Source: Betaproteobacteria bacterium
Lineage (GTDB): Bacteria; Pseudomonadota; Gammaproteobacteria; Burkholderiales; Burkholderiaceae
Length of the DNA: 13,587 nucleotides
NCBI GenBank assembly: GCA_018969885.1
Contig: JAGWXN010000060.1
Span: 1-13,587 of the forward strand
Direction: 5' to 3'
In this document: piece by piece, positions 6,985-13,587 of the stretch
How the letters are laid out: each line of letters opens with the position of its first letter
Numbering within the stretch: position 1 is the stretch's first letter
Notes under the pieces: generated by a model
Seen by the model: only the letters and a program-made list of their open reading frames with translations
Told to the model about the DNA's origin: nothing
The model's database searches: none
Translations under genes and position numbers: made by a program

Positions 6985-8112
6985 ATGACGCCGGATGCGG
7001 GCCCGACCCCATCGCCAGCCGGGCTGCGCGTAGGCGAACTGAGAGCGCGCCTTCGTGCGCTGGGTGCCGGGCCTCTTCACGAGGCCCGGGTGATGCGGCT
7101 CTGGACCCACGCGCAGCCCTGGGACGGTCCGCGACGGCATCCGGCGGATCATTTTCCGCGGACGCTCGACCACGCACTTCCTGAGCTCATTCAAACGCTG
7201 GCGGGGCTTGCACGGCTGCAGGTTCGAGAATCGAGCAGCGACGACGAAGGCGAGCGGCTCCTCTTTGCACTCTCGGACGGGCAGACCGTGGAGTCGGTGC
7301 TGCTCGCGCGCGGTGGCGTCTGCGTGTCCACGCAGGTGGGGTGTGCGGTGGGCTGCACCTTTTGCATGACCGGTCGATCTGGTCTGCTGCGTCAGTTGGG
7401 CAGCGCAGAGATCGTGGCGCAGGTGGTGGAGGCCCGCCGCCTGAGACCGGTTCGCAAGGTGGTGTTCATGGGAATGGGAGAGCCTGCGCACAACCTCGAC
7501 AATGTGCTGGAGGCGATCGATCTGCTGGGCACCGAGGCCATGATCGGGCACCGAAATCTGGTTTTTTCCACCGTGGGTGATCCCAGGGTGTTTGAGCGTC
7601 TGCCCCAGGGTCGGGTCCGTCCTGCGCTCGCGCTATCGCTTCACAGCACCCGGGCAGAATTACGCGCATCGCTTCTGCCGCGCGCGCCCCGCATCGATCC
7701 GGCCGATCTGGTAACGGCGGCGCAGGCCTACGGCCGCACCATCGGCTATCCGGTTCAGTATCAGTGGACGCTGATCGAGGGGGTGAATGACACCGACCAG
7801 GAAATCGATGGCATCGTGAACCTCCTGGCGGGTCAATATGCGGTGATGAATCTCATCCCGCTCAACGCCATTCCCGATTCCCCGTATCGCCGTCCATCCT
7901 GGGAGCGGGCGGCCTACATGGCGCGCACGCTCCATCAGCGGGGTGTACTCGCCAAGCTTAGGCGCTCGGCCGCGCAAGATGTTGAGGGCGGGTGTGGTCA
8001 GCTGCGGGCGCGCACGATCTCAATTCAGCCGCGGGCGCCGGGCGGTCGAGCTGGGGTGGCGGGTGTTGCCGGGGCGGCGCCGGCAGGGGGGGCCGGCGCG
8101 GCAGGCGCCTGA
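6985..8112 (+). CDS. RlmN/Cfr-type radical SAM enzyme (divergent paralogue)
   Basis: A 375-residue radical SAM enzyme of the RlmN/Cfr family, whose known members methylate adenosine in 23S rRNA or tRNA by a mechanism using two cysteines. Seen here: the [4Fe-4S] motif CAVGCTFC (Cys120, Cys124, Cys127), the SAM-binding GMGEP (163-167), LALSLHS, the late YQWTLIEGVND and VMNLIPLNAIP blocks, and DVEGGCGQL containing the acceptor Cys337. The catalytic set thus looks complete. The region before the cluster is short and unlike housekeeping RlmN, so this is probably a paralogue rather than the main rlmN; its substrate is unknown. The end is odd: after ISIQPRAP comes a 25-residue Gly/Ala tail translated from GC-rich DNA that overlaps the convergent gene by 88 bases. 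Metabolic linkage to the upstream operon is doubtful despite the 10-base spacing. Confidence 0.85.
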   Translation: MTPDAGPTPSPAGLRVGELRARLRALGAGPLHEARVMRLWTHAQPWDGPRRHPADHFPRTLDHALPELIQTLAGLARLQVRESSSDDEGERLLFALSDGQTVESVLLARGGVCVSTQVGCAVGCTFCMTGRSGLLRQLGSAEIVAQVVEARRLRPVRKVVFMGMGEPAHNLDNVLEAIDLLGTEAMIGHRNLVFSTVGDPRVFERLPQGRVRPALALSLHSTRAELRASLLPRAPRIDPADLVTAAQAYGRTIGYPVQYQWTLIEGVNDTDQEIDGIVNLLAGQYAVMNLIPLNAIPDSPYRRPSWERAAYMARTLHQRGVLAKLRRSAAQDVEGGCGQLRARTISIQPRAPGGRAGVAGVAGAAPAGGAGAAGA

Positions 8113-8591
8113 TCGGGCAGTTCGCACGCAGCCTTCATCAGGTCGGCGTCGGGCGTGTCGGGCGGCACATTGAACCAGTCGTCGTTTTCGCTCGTGCCCA
8201 GCAGTCGCCCATCACCATTGGGCTGACTGAAATAACTCGCTTCCAGGCGCCGCGCGCGCTGCTCCTTGCAATCGACTTGCACCAGCGCACGGAACGAGCG
8301 TACGCCGCTGTAGGCGTAGGGAGCGGGGTTGGTGATGGGTAGCGGATGGTTAATGAGCACCCAGACCCGGGCGTTATCGCCGATGCGTCGGGCGGTGCCG
8401 GTTTCCATCGTCCAGACATCGCCGTTACGGGCCTTGCTTACCTCATTCCACTGCGCCTGGGCCCATGATGGGGCGCTCGCGAGCAGGGTAGGGAGGGCGA
8501 GCCCCCACGCGAGCACCCAGCGCGCGCGCTTGCTGGCGACGGGCGCAGCGGCGCGCGGTCGGCTGTCACTAACAAAGTTGAAAGACATCAT
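8025..8591 (-). CDS. Exported surface-adhesin-E-like protein
   Basis: A 188-residue protein with a clear Sec signal: a basic region (SKRAR) and hydrophobic core WVLAWGLALPTLLASA, with likely cleavage after PSWA or AQA, about residues 40-47. The mature part, WNEVSKARNGDVWTMET through RSFRALVQVDCKEQRARR to WFNVPPDTPDADLMKAACE, resembles the small 'surface-adhesin protein E' domain (PF16747) common in Betaproteobacteria. The paired cysteines (VDCKE and KAACE) are spaced as expected for a disulfide. Function is known only loosely for the family. The final 30 residues are a Pro/Ala tail (APAAPAPPAG...) overlapping the convergent radical SAM gene. I chose ATG 8591 because it overlaps the stop of the upstream GtrA gene as ATGA; the open frame extends much further upstream, but that part is antisense shadow. 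The next ATG (8588) is possible. Confidence 0.77.
   Translation of the reverse strand: MMSFNFVSDSRPRAAAPVASKRARWVLAWGLALPTLLASAPSWAQAQWNEVSKARNGDVWTMETGTARRIGDNARVWVLINHPLPITNPAPYAYSGVRSFRALVQVDCKEQRARRLEASYFSQPNGDGRLLGTSENDDWFNVPPDTPDADLMKAACELPDQAPAAPAPPAGAAPATPATPARPPGARG
8077..8099. other. Perfect GC-rich inverted repeat between convergent operons
   Basis: GCGCCGGC (8077-8084) and GCCGGCGC (8092-8099) form an 8-bp perfect stem around a 7-base loop AGGGGGG. It lies in the 3' ends of both convergent genes. Neither strand has a T-run, so it is not a canonical intrinsic terminator. It could still act as a two-way mRNA 3'-end block, or be a by-product of Gly/Ala-Pro repeats. Confidence 0.4.
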
Positions 8592-8983
8592 CGCTGCTTG
8601 AAGACCCAAAGGCGTGAGGCAACGAAATTGAACACCATACAGAGGCCGGTGGCCAGCCCCTGAGCAAACCACACCGGCGCGTCGAACGAGCCATGCGCCA
8701 CGCGAAACAACGCGGCATTGAGCGCAATCGAGGCCGCCACCACCGCATAGTGCCTTGGCAGCGCCTGCGAATGCGGGACATCCGACTCGAATGTGTGGCG
8801 ACGGTTGGCGAGGTAGGCCACCACTGAGCCGACCAGCGAGCCTGTGAAGGTCGCCGCCAGCGGAGAGGCGATCGCCGCTGAAATCATGGCTGCCATCACC
8901 GCGAAGTGGGCAAACGTGGCGAGGCCCCCCACCATCGCAAATCGCATGGCCTGGGTGAGCAGCGCTGCGCGAGTCGAGGTCAT
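8588..8983 (-). CDS. GtrA family membrane protein (putative lipid-linked sugar flippase)
   Basis: A 131-residue integral membrane protein with four hydrophobic stretches, at about residues 14-34, 37-57, 76-93 and 101-121. Family marks are RFAMVGGLATFAHF near the start, LANRRHTF in the middle loop and NFVASRLWVFKQR at the C-terminus. GtrA-like proteins are thought to help move undecaprenyl-phosphate-linked sugars across the inner membrane for O-antigen, teichoic acid or arabinogalactan modification. The partner GtrB-type glycosyltransferase is not in this window, but a GT39 glycosyltransferase gene overlaps immediately upstream (ATGA), a plausible user of the flipped lipid-linked sugar. The start at 8983 is set by that overlap. 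Confidence 0.87.
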   Translation of the reverse strand: MTSTRAALLTQAMRFAMVGGLATFAHFAVMAAMISAAIASPLAATFTGSLVGSVVAYLANRRHTFESDVPHSQALPRHYAVVAASIALNAALFRVAHGSFDAPVWFAQGLATGLCMVFNFVASRLWVFKQR

Positions 8984-10599
8984 GGGGCGGCGGGTGCCGT
9001 GTGGGGCGGCGTGCTGGGCGAAGCGCCGAGCGTTGGCGGTACGTCGAACACCAGAAGGCTTTGTTCGGTGGCCTTCGGAAAGCGCCAGCCTTGCCTGACC
9101 GCACTGACGTGTCGGGGCTCAGTGGGTAATGCGCGCGTCTGTAACCAGGCCTGCGAGCGCGCGACGCAGTCTGCCCCGCCAGGAAGCGGCGGGCAGATGA
9201 GAACGCCGGGTTGGCTTGCCCACGCCGGGTGGGGCGCGAGCGAGGCCTCGCGGCTGTCCGGAAGACCGGGTAGCGCCCGGATGGCGGGGTTGGCGTAGAA
9301 GGCGAGCATGGCGTTATCGGGCCAGGCACCGCCCGACCAGCCGAGTTGTTTTCCCGGATACCGCGCCTGCCAATCCTGGGTGACGGCCTGGGCAAGCGCC
9401 TGGGTGGCGCGATAGTACTCGCGCTGGCCGGTGAGCGCGTGGACCGCGCCCAGCACCGCAGCCCCCCCCACTACCAGGAGAACGATGGCTGTGGTGAGGC
9501 GAGGCGCTACCAGACGGTCGATAAGAGTCTGCGTTTCGTCTCGAGTGCTTTGACCCGGTTCCAGCTCGCGCGACAGGTTCCGCAGCCACAAAAGCGGAAA
9601 CGCAAAGCCGATCGGAATCGCCCACGGGGTGGAAAGCTCGACCGCGCCCGCCAGCCCAAAGCCCAAGCTCACCGCCCATGGCAAAAACGCCAGCCAAAAA
9701 AGGCTGTCACGCCAGCCCGCAGGTCGCCATGCCGCTGCAAACAGGTGGATCACGCGGGCCGACCGACCGGCCCGACGACGCGCGAGCGCGAAAATCAGCA
9801 CACAGGCAATCCACCCCGGCGCCCAGTAAAAGATCGGTGCCAGGGCAAATCGTGCCGCCATTGACAGGTTGACCGCGCCGCCGCCCTGATCGAATGCGTA
9901 GTGGAGCATCGCGAAGTCGCTAGCCTTGAGCCAGAGCGCATGCGGCACCAGCGCGCCCAGGGTCACCGCAAGCGCCCACCAGGGCCTGGGGCTACCGAAC
10001 CATGCCCGTGCGGCCGGATGGACGCTCGCCGCCACGAACAGGGTAAGCAGCAACACGCCGCTGTAGTACTTGCTGAGCAGGGACGCAGCGCTGCAGAGCC
10101 CCAGAAGTGTGCTCCATGCCAAGCCCCGCCAGCCGGAATGAAGCAGGCTTCCAAACAGCGCGGCCGCTGCCCAGGGCCAGACCGACAGGAGCTGCGCGTT
10201 GGCGTTGAATTTCGAGGCGAGGGTGGTGTAGGGCAGGCACCAGAAGAGCAGCACCACCGCGGGGTGCGCAAACCGCGCATGACCGATGAGGCGCGCGAGC
10301 ACCACCACGCCAGTCAGCCCGATCGCCACATTGGTGTACGCGAGGAGCTTGAATGTGAAGTCCGATCTCGGAACAAGCGCGAACCAGGCGCCGGTCACCC
10401 AGGCAAAAAAAGGCGGGTGTTTGAAGCTTCCCCATTCAAATGTCTGCGACCACGCGAAGCTCTCGAGCATGTCGTGGTAGCGATCGAGATTGGGCTGCGC
10501 GAGCGTCTGTGCAACCGTCCAGGCAAACGCGTAGGCAATGAGCGTGACCGCGATTGCGCGCGCGGAAATGGGCTGCTGTCTGGCGGGAGTCGGGCTCAT
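8980..10599 (-). CDS. GT39/ArnT-like glycosyltransferase (PMT_2)
   Basis: A 539-residue multi-spanning membrane protein of the GT-C fold that uses a polyprenyl-phosphate sugar donor on the periplasmic side. The first periplasmic loop carries the acidic catalytic motif, LDRYHDMLESFAW (Asp43 and Glu46 are candidates), followed by FEWGSFKHPPFFAW, which closely matches the ArnT/PMT_2 family. About ten hydrophobic segments follow, down to about residue 400. A soluble C-terminal part of about 140 residues ends in a Pro-rich tail. Its acceptor (lipid A, O-antigen, exopolysaccharide or protein) is not readable. It overlaps the helicase gene upstream and GtrA downstream by ATGA at each junction. GtrA beside it suggests a local donor-flipping and transfer pair. 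Confidence 0.87.
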   Translation of the reverse strand: MSPTPARQQPISARAIAVTLIAYAFAWTVAQTLAQPNLDRYHDMLESFAWSQTFEWGSFKHPPFFAWVTGAWFALVPRSDFTFKLLAYTNVAIGLTGVVVLARLIGHARFAHPAVVLLFWCLPYTTLASKFNANAQLLSVWPWAAAALFGSLLHSGWRGLAWSTLLGLCSAASLLSKYYSGVLLLTLFVAASVHPAARAWFGSPRPWWALAVTLGALVPHALWLKASDFAMLHYAFDQGGGAVNLSMAARFALAPIFYWAPGWIACVLIFALARRRAGRSARVIHLFAAAWRPAGWRDSLFWLAFLPWAVSLGFGLAGAVELSTPWAIPIGFAFPLLWLRNLSRELEPGQSTRDETQTLIDRLVAPRLTTAIVLLVVGGAAVLGAVHALTGQREYYRATQALAQAVTQDWQARYPGKQLGWSGGAWPDNAMLAFYANPAIRALPGLPDSREASLAPHPAWASQPGVLICPPLPGGADCVARSQAWLQTRALPTEPRHVSAVRQGWRFPKATEQSLLVFDVPPTLGASPSTPPHTAPAAP

Positions 10600-13001
10600 C
10601 CCAGTCCCCAGGCGGCCGGCAGCAACTGCTGGTAACGGGGCCAGCTGTAGCGGGCGTCGATCAACATCAGCATGCCCCGGTCGTCGGGCGAACGAATCAC
10701 GCGACCGGCCGCCTGCACCACCTTCTGCAGCCCCGGAATGAGGTAGGTGTAGTCATGACCCGCACCGAAGAGCTTTTCCATCCGTGCGGCGATCGCTTCG
10801 TTCACCGCGTCGACTTGCGGCATGCCGAGCGTGGCGATGAAGGCGCCGATCAGTCTGCGACCCGGCAGGTCGATGCCTTCGCCGAACGCGCCACCCAGGA
10901 CCGCAAATCCGATGCCTTGTCCCTCGGGATGGAAGCGTTCGAGAAAGGCTGAGCGCGACGCCTCGGTCATGGAGCGGGTCTGAGCCCAGACCGTGATATC
11001 GGGGTGTTCAGCGCAGAACCGGCTGAAGGCCTGCTGCAAATAATCAAAGCTACTGAAAAAAGCGAGATAGTTGCCGGGCTCGCGATGGTACTCGCGGGCC
11101 AGCGCTGCCAGCACGCGGGGTAGGGTGCGCGCCCGGTCGGCGATGCGGGTGGATACCGGTAACACCGAGACTCGCAGCCGCTCGGGGTCAAACGGGCTCG
11201 CAAGTTTAAGTGTGGGGGTCGGATCGGGTAAGCCCAGCAGGTTCCCGTCATAGTCGGCCGGACTGAGCGTGGCCGAGAACATCACCACGGAATCGGCGAG
11301 TTCGAGTCGTGGCCGGATGAAAGGCGCGGGCACCACATTGCGAAGCGTGAGCTGCGCCCGGTCGGATGCGCGATAAAGAGGAAGTGCTTCGGATCGATGG
11401 ATTTCGCCGTTGGCAGCCAGACTCAGTTCGCACAGACTGTGTTCGCCGAAGCTGTCTGCGAGCGCGGCAAACGACAGGCCATCGAACCAGGCCTCGAGCA
11501 CGGCGGGGGAGGCGGCACGACCCTGTTCGGTGACGTGGTCGCCCAGCCGGCTATTGAATCGGTGCAGCGCGCGCAGCCAATCTTCAGGGGGCTCGGCGAG
11601 TTGCAGCCAATGCGTCGCCTCGGCGGTTTCGCTTGCCGGCGCGGTCAGGGCATGTTCGTCGGCGAGCCGCTCCCACTGCTGGAGCAGGTCGGTGACGGCG
11701 CTCCGCAGTGCGGGCGGGAGCTTCGGTTGAAGTTCGATCAGGGCGGCCGCCGACGCGCTTGCGCTGTACATGGCGCGCGTACGCGCAACCAGCTGGTGTG
11801 CCTCATCGATGAGTACCGCCACCTTCCATTCGAACTCCGCGCTGAGGGCTGCGAGCACCGCATAGCGGTCGAACCAGTAGTGATAGTCGCCAATCACGAC
11901 ATCACACCAGCGCAGTAATTCCATCGAGAGAAAATAAGGACAGATGCGGTGCGCGAGCGCAATCTCGCGTGTGCGTGCCTGATCGAGCAGGTCCGCGCCA
12001 CAGGCCTGGCTGCGCGCAGCCGGTAGCCGGTCGTAGAAGCCGCGAGCAAGCGGGCAGGACTCGCCATGACAGGCCTTGTCGGGATGCTCGCAGGCGCGCT
12101 CGCGTGCCACGATCTCGATCACCCTGAGGGGCATCGGTTGGTGCGGGCGCTCCTGCGCGCGGATCTGTGCAAACGCGTCAAGCGCCACCTGCCTGGCGGT
12201 TGTGCGCGCTGACAGCATCGCGATCCGGTCGAGCGGGCGCTCGGCCATTGCGCGTAGCGCCGGGTAGAGCGTGCCCAACGTTTTGCCCAGACCGGTGGGC
12301 GCTTCCACCCGCAGCCGCTCCCCGCGACGGCAGGCGCGCCAGACGGCAGCGGCGAGTTCGCGTTGACCCGGGCGGAATTCCGGCAGCGGGAAAGGGAGTG
12401 CAGCGAGCCAGCGCTGCCGTCGTTCGCGATGCAGGGCTTCGCTTCGGGCCCAACCCACATAGCGCTCGCACAAGCCCCCTGCGAATTCGCGAAGCGCCGC
12501 TGCGCTCAGCGTTTCACTCACCCGGCTTTCGGCTTCGAGTCCGATTTCAAGGTAAACGCGTGTCACGGTGAGCTGCTCGAGCCCGCGTGCCTCACAGAAC
12601 ATCCAGCCATAGAGCCGTGCCTGCGCGCGGTGGAGCGCCTGCTGATTTGCTGGAATGTCTTCGATCCGACCCCGGTGAGTCTTGATTTCTTCGAGATCGT
12701 TGCGGCGAGGATCGTAGCCATCGGCGCGTCCGCTCACCTTCAGGTCGCCCCAGAGTGCGCTCAGGGCAATTTCGCTTTCATAGCTTTCGCCTCGGCGACG
12801 GGCGACCAGCAAATGACCCTCGCGGCCCTGCGCCGCTGTGGGCGAGGGCGTAAAGCGCAGATCCAGGTCACCCTGACGCGCAGCGAACGCGCAAAGTGCC
12901 CGGACGGAAACCGAGAGCGGCGGCTTGCCGGGGCGAAGGGGTTCGGCGCACACTGCGGGCGCTTCGCCCTCCTGCACAGGCTCTTGGCTGATGATTTCCA
13001 T
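10596..13001 (-). CDS. RecB-like nuclease fused to XPD/DinG-type Fe-S helicase
   Basis: An 801-residue SF2 helicase of the DinG/XPD group, predicted to be 5'-3' and to act on DNA damage or replication intermediates. N-terminal part (about 1-190): a PD-(D/E)XK-like nuclease, with GRADGYDP (Asp94), LEEIKTHRG (Glu105-x-Lys107) and the RecB-type QxxxY (Gln127, Tyr131). Helicase part: Q-like FRPGQREL, Walker A APTGLGKT (234-241), an Fe-S cluster domain with Cys304, Cys311, Cys316 and Cys354 (CPY), the DEAH box at 399-402, MFSATLSP, FEGIDLP-like GEGIDLP, and QAAGRVIRS (motif VI). All look intact. ATG 13001 is preferred over 13013 or the open frame up to 13142, because family members usually begin shortly before the nuclease fold. 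It heads a four-gene operon with membrane and envelope genes, an unexplained pairing. Confidence 0.9.
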   Translation of the reverse strand: MEIISQEPVQEGEAPAVCAEPLRPGKPPLSVSVRALCAFAARQGDLDLRFTPSPTAAQGREGHLLVARRRGESYESEIALSALWGDLKVSGRADGYDPRRNDLEEIKTHRGRIEDIPANQQALHRAQARLYGWMFCEARGLEQLTVTRVYLEIGLEAESRVSETLSAAALREFAGGLCERYVGWARSEALHRERRQRWLAALPFPLPEFRPGQRELAAAVWRACRRGERLRVEAPTGLGKTLGTLYPALRAMAERPLDRIAMLSARTTARQVALDAFAQIRAQERPHQPMPLRVIEIVARERACEHPDKACHGESCPLARGFYDRLPAARSQACGADLLDQARTREIALAHRICPYFLSMELLRWCDVVIGDYHYWFDRYAVLAALSAEFEWKVAVLIDEAHQLVARTRAMYSASASAAALIELQPKLPPALRSAVTDLLQQWERLADEHALTAPASETAEATHWLQLAEPPEDWLRALHRFNSRLGDHVTEQGRAASPAVLEAWFDGLSFAALADSFGEHSLCELSLAANGEIHRSEALPLYRASDRAQLTLRNVVPAPFIRPRLELADSVVMFSATLSPADYDGNLLGLPDPTPTLKLASPFDPERLRVSVLPVSTRIADRARTLPRVLAALAREYHREPGNYLAFFSSFDYLQQAFSRFCAEHPDITVWAQTRSMTEASRSAFLERFHPEGQGIGFAVLGGAFGEGIDLPGRRLIGAFIATLGMPQVDAVNEAIAARMEKLFGAGHDYTYLIPGLQKVVQAAGRVIRSPDDRGMLMLIDARYSWPRYQQLLPAAWGLG

Positions 13002-13587
13002 GAATGCACCCATTGTAGTGTTCAGCGCGATCGTCTCGGTTGCACTGACCCTGATGAACCCGTCCGCCGCGCAGACGCAGACCGACGACAGCTGGCAGCC
13101 GCAGCGTGGCCAGACTGGTAAGGACGTGATGTGGCTCCCCACGCCAGACGAACTGGCGCACCGTCTTCTCGAGGTGGCGCGCGTGGGTCCGAACGATCTG
13201 GTCTATGACCTGGGCGCGGGCGACGGCAGGATCGCGATCGCGGCGGCGCAACGGCATGGTGCGCGCGCCGTTGGCATCGAATACAACGCGAGGCTCGCGG
13301 CCTTCGCGCAGCGCCAGGTCGAGCGCGCCGGGGTGGCGGACCGCGTGCGCATCCTCCAGGCCGATCTATTCCAGACCGATTTTTCCTCGGCGACAGTGCT
13401 CACCCTCTATCTTCTTGATGAACTCAATCAGCAGTTACGGCCCCGCGTGCTTGGCATGAAACCCGGCACCCGGGTGGTCTCGAACAGCTTTGCGATGGGT
13501 GACTGGGAGCCCGATCAGGTGATCCGGGTGGGAACTCAGGTGGGCTATTACTGGCTGGTTCCAGCCAATGCGGCGGGCGAGTGGCTG
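13000..13587 (+). CDS. Exported SAM-dependent methyltransferase, FAM173-like (3' partial)
   Basis: The first 196 residues of a class I methyltransferase, open to the right edge with no stop. It has an uncharged hydrophobic N-terminus, MNAPIVVFSAIVSVALTL, followed by NPSAAQTQ, resembling a signal peptide or anchor but lacking the usual Lys/Arg before the core. The catalytic fold follows: WLPTPDELAHRLLEVA, then the SAM motif I VYDLGAGDGRIAI (68-80), GIEYN with the ribose-binding acidic residue Glu94, and LTLYLLDELN (135-143). KPGTRVVSNSF and MGDWEPDQ match the FAM173-type proteins, whose eukaryotic members methylate lysines. The start is ATG 13000; the in-frame ATG 12991 is possible. No ribosome site is convincing. 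Its substrate and cell location are unknown. Confidence 0.85.
   Translation, partial: MNAPIVVFSAIVSVALTLMNPSAAQTQTDDSWQPQRGQTGKDVMWLPTPDELAHRLLEVARVGPNDLVYDLGAGDGRIAIAAAQRHGARAVGIEYNARLAAFAQRQVERAGVADRVRILQADLFQTDFSSATVLTLYLLDELNQQLRPRVLGMKPGTRVVSNSFAMGDWEPDQVIRVGTQVGYYWLVPANAAGEWL
13012..13017 (-). promoter_or_regulatory. Possible -10 element for the helicase operon
   Basis: TACAAT on the minus strand matches the sigma-70 -10 consensus at five of six bases. It would place the transcript start near the ATG at 13001, giving an almost leaderless mRNA, and would rule out ATG 13013 as a start. No convincing -35 box is seen 16-18 bases upstream. Confidence 0.2.

Noticed and set aside
8592..9395. 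Upstream extension of the adhesin-E-like frame
   Set aside because: It crosses GtrA and the end of the GT39 gene in another frame and shows no domain. The ATG at 8591, overlapping the GtrA stop, and the signal peptide right after it fit better.
9901..10635. Plus-strand open frame of 244 codons
   Set aside because: It is antisense to the GT39 transmembrane region. The composition is Arg/Gln/Pro-rich shadow with no family match.
12363..13121. Plus-strand open frame of 252 codons over the helicase N-terminus
   Set aside because: It is antisense to the nuclease region of the helicase and also crosses the methyltransferase start in a different frame. No recognisable domain.
13002..13142. Helicase start further upstream at 13142
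   Set aside because: The extra 47 residues are Cys/Ser/Thr-rich and are antisense to the methyltransferase signal region. The nuclease fold begins soon after 13001.
1..13587. CRISPR array, tRNA or insertion sequence
   Set aside because: I saw no regularly spaced direct repeats, no tRNA-like cloverleaf and no transposase or terminal inverted repeats. Nearly every base is in a recognised coding region.

Overview
The window is GC-rich, gene-dense chromosomal DNA with almost no non-coding space. It most resembles a betaproteobacterium, probably Burkholderiales. That placement is an inference from protein style: a RecB-like nuclease fused to an XPD/DinG-type helicase, a surface-adhesin-E-like exported protein, and GC-rich codon use with many four-base ATGA overlaps. 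I see no tRNA, rRNA, CRISPR array, insertion sequence or prophage, and no gene-free stretch above about 60 bases.

Region 1 (plus strand, left edge to 8112) reads as one long operon that enters from the left. In order it encodes an NMT1/SsuA-type ABC substrate-binding protein (5' end missing), a short-chain dehydrogenase/reductase, a dihydroorotase/allantoinase-type metal amidohydrolase, a ring-opening amidohydrolase of the cyanuric acid hydrolase/barbiturase family, an ABC ATPase, an ABC permease, a LOG-family (TIGR00730) nucleotide phosphoribohydrolase-like protein, a small DUF3830 protein and an RlmN/Cfr-type radical SAM enzyme. Together these look like an uptake and ring-opening system for a cyclic ureide (pyrimidine-, barbiturate-, hydantoin- or triazine-like). 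The importer would bring the compound in, the SDR would adjust its redox state and two unrelated cyclic-amide hydrolases would open rings. The substrate cannot be read from sequence. The radical SAM gene may simply be a downstream passenger.

Region 2 (minus strand, about 13001 down to 8025) is a four-gene operon in which every junction is an ATGA overlap. It encodes a helicase-nuclease fusion, a GT39/ArnT-like glycosyltransferase, a GtrA-family membrane protein and a small exported adhesin-E-like protein. Its last gene converges on the last gene of region 1 and the two coding regions overlap by 88 bases. Both C-terminal tails there are low-complexity Ala/Gly/Pro, and a perfect 8-bp GC hairpin lies within the overlap.

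Region 3 (plus strand, from about 13000 to the right edge) begins a SAM-dependent methyltransferase of the FAM173-like type with an apparent export signal. It runs off the window with no stop. Its most likely start and that of the divergent helicase share a single CATG, so there is essentially no intergenic promoter space between them.

The best candidate for an undescribed system is the region 1 operon, in particular the pairing of two cyclic amidohydrolases with a DUF3830 protein, a LOG protein and an SDR that lacks the usual catalytic serine.
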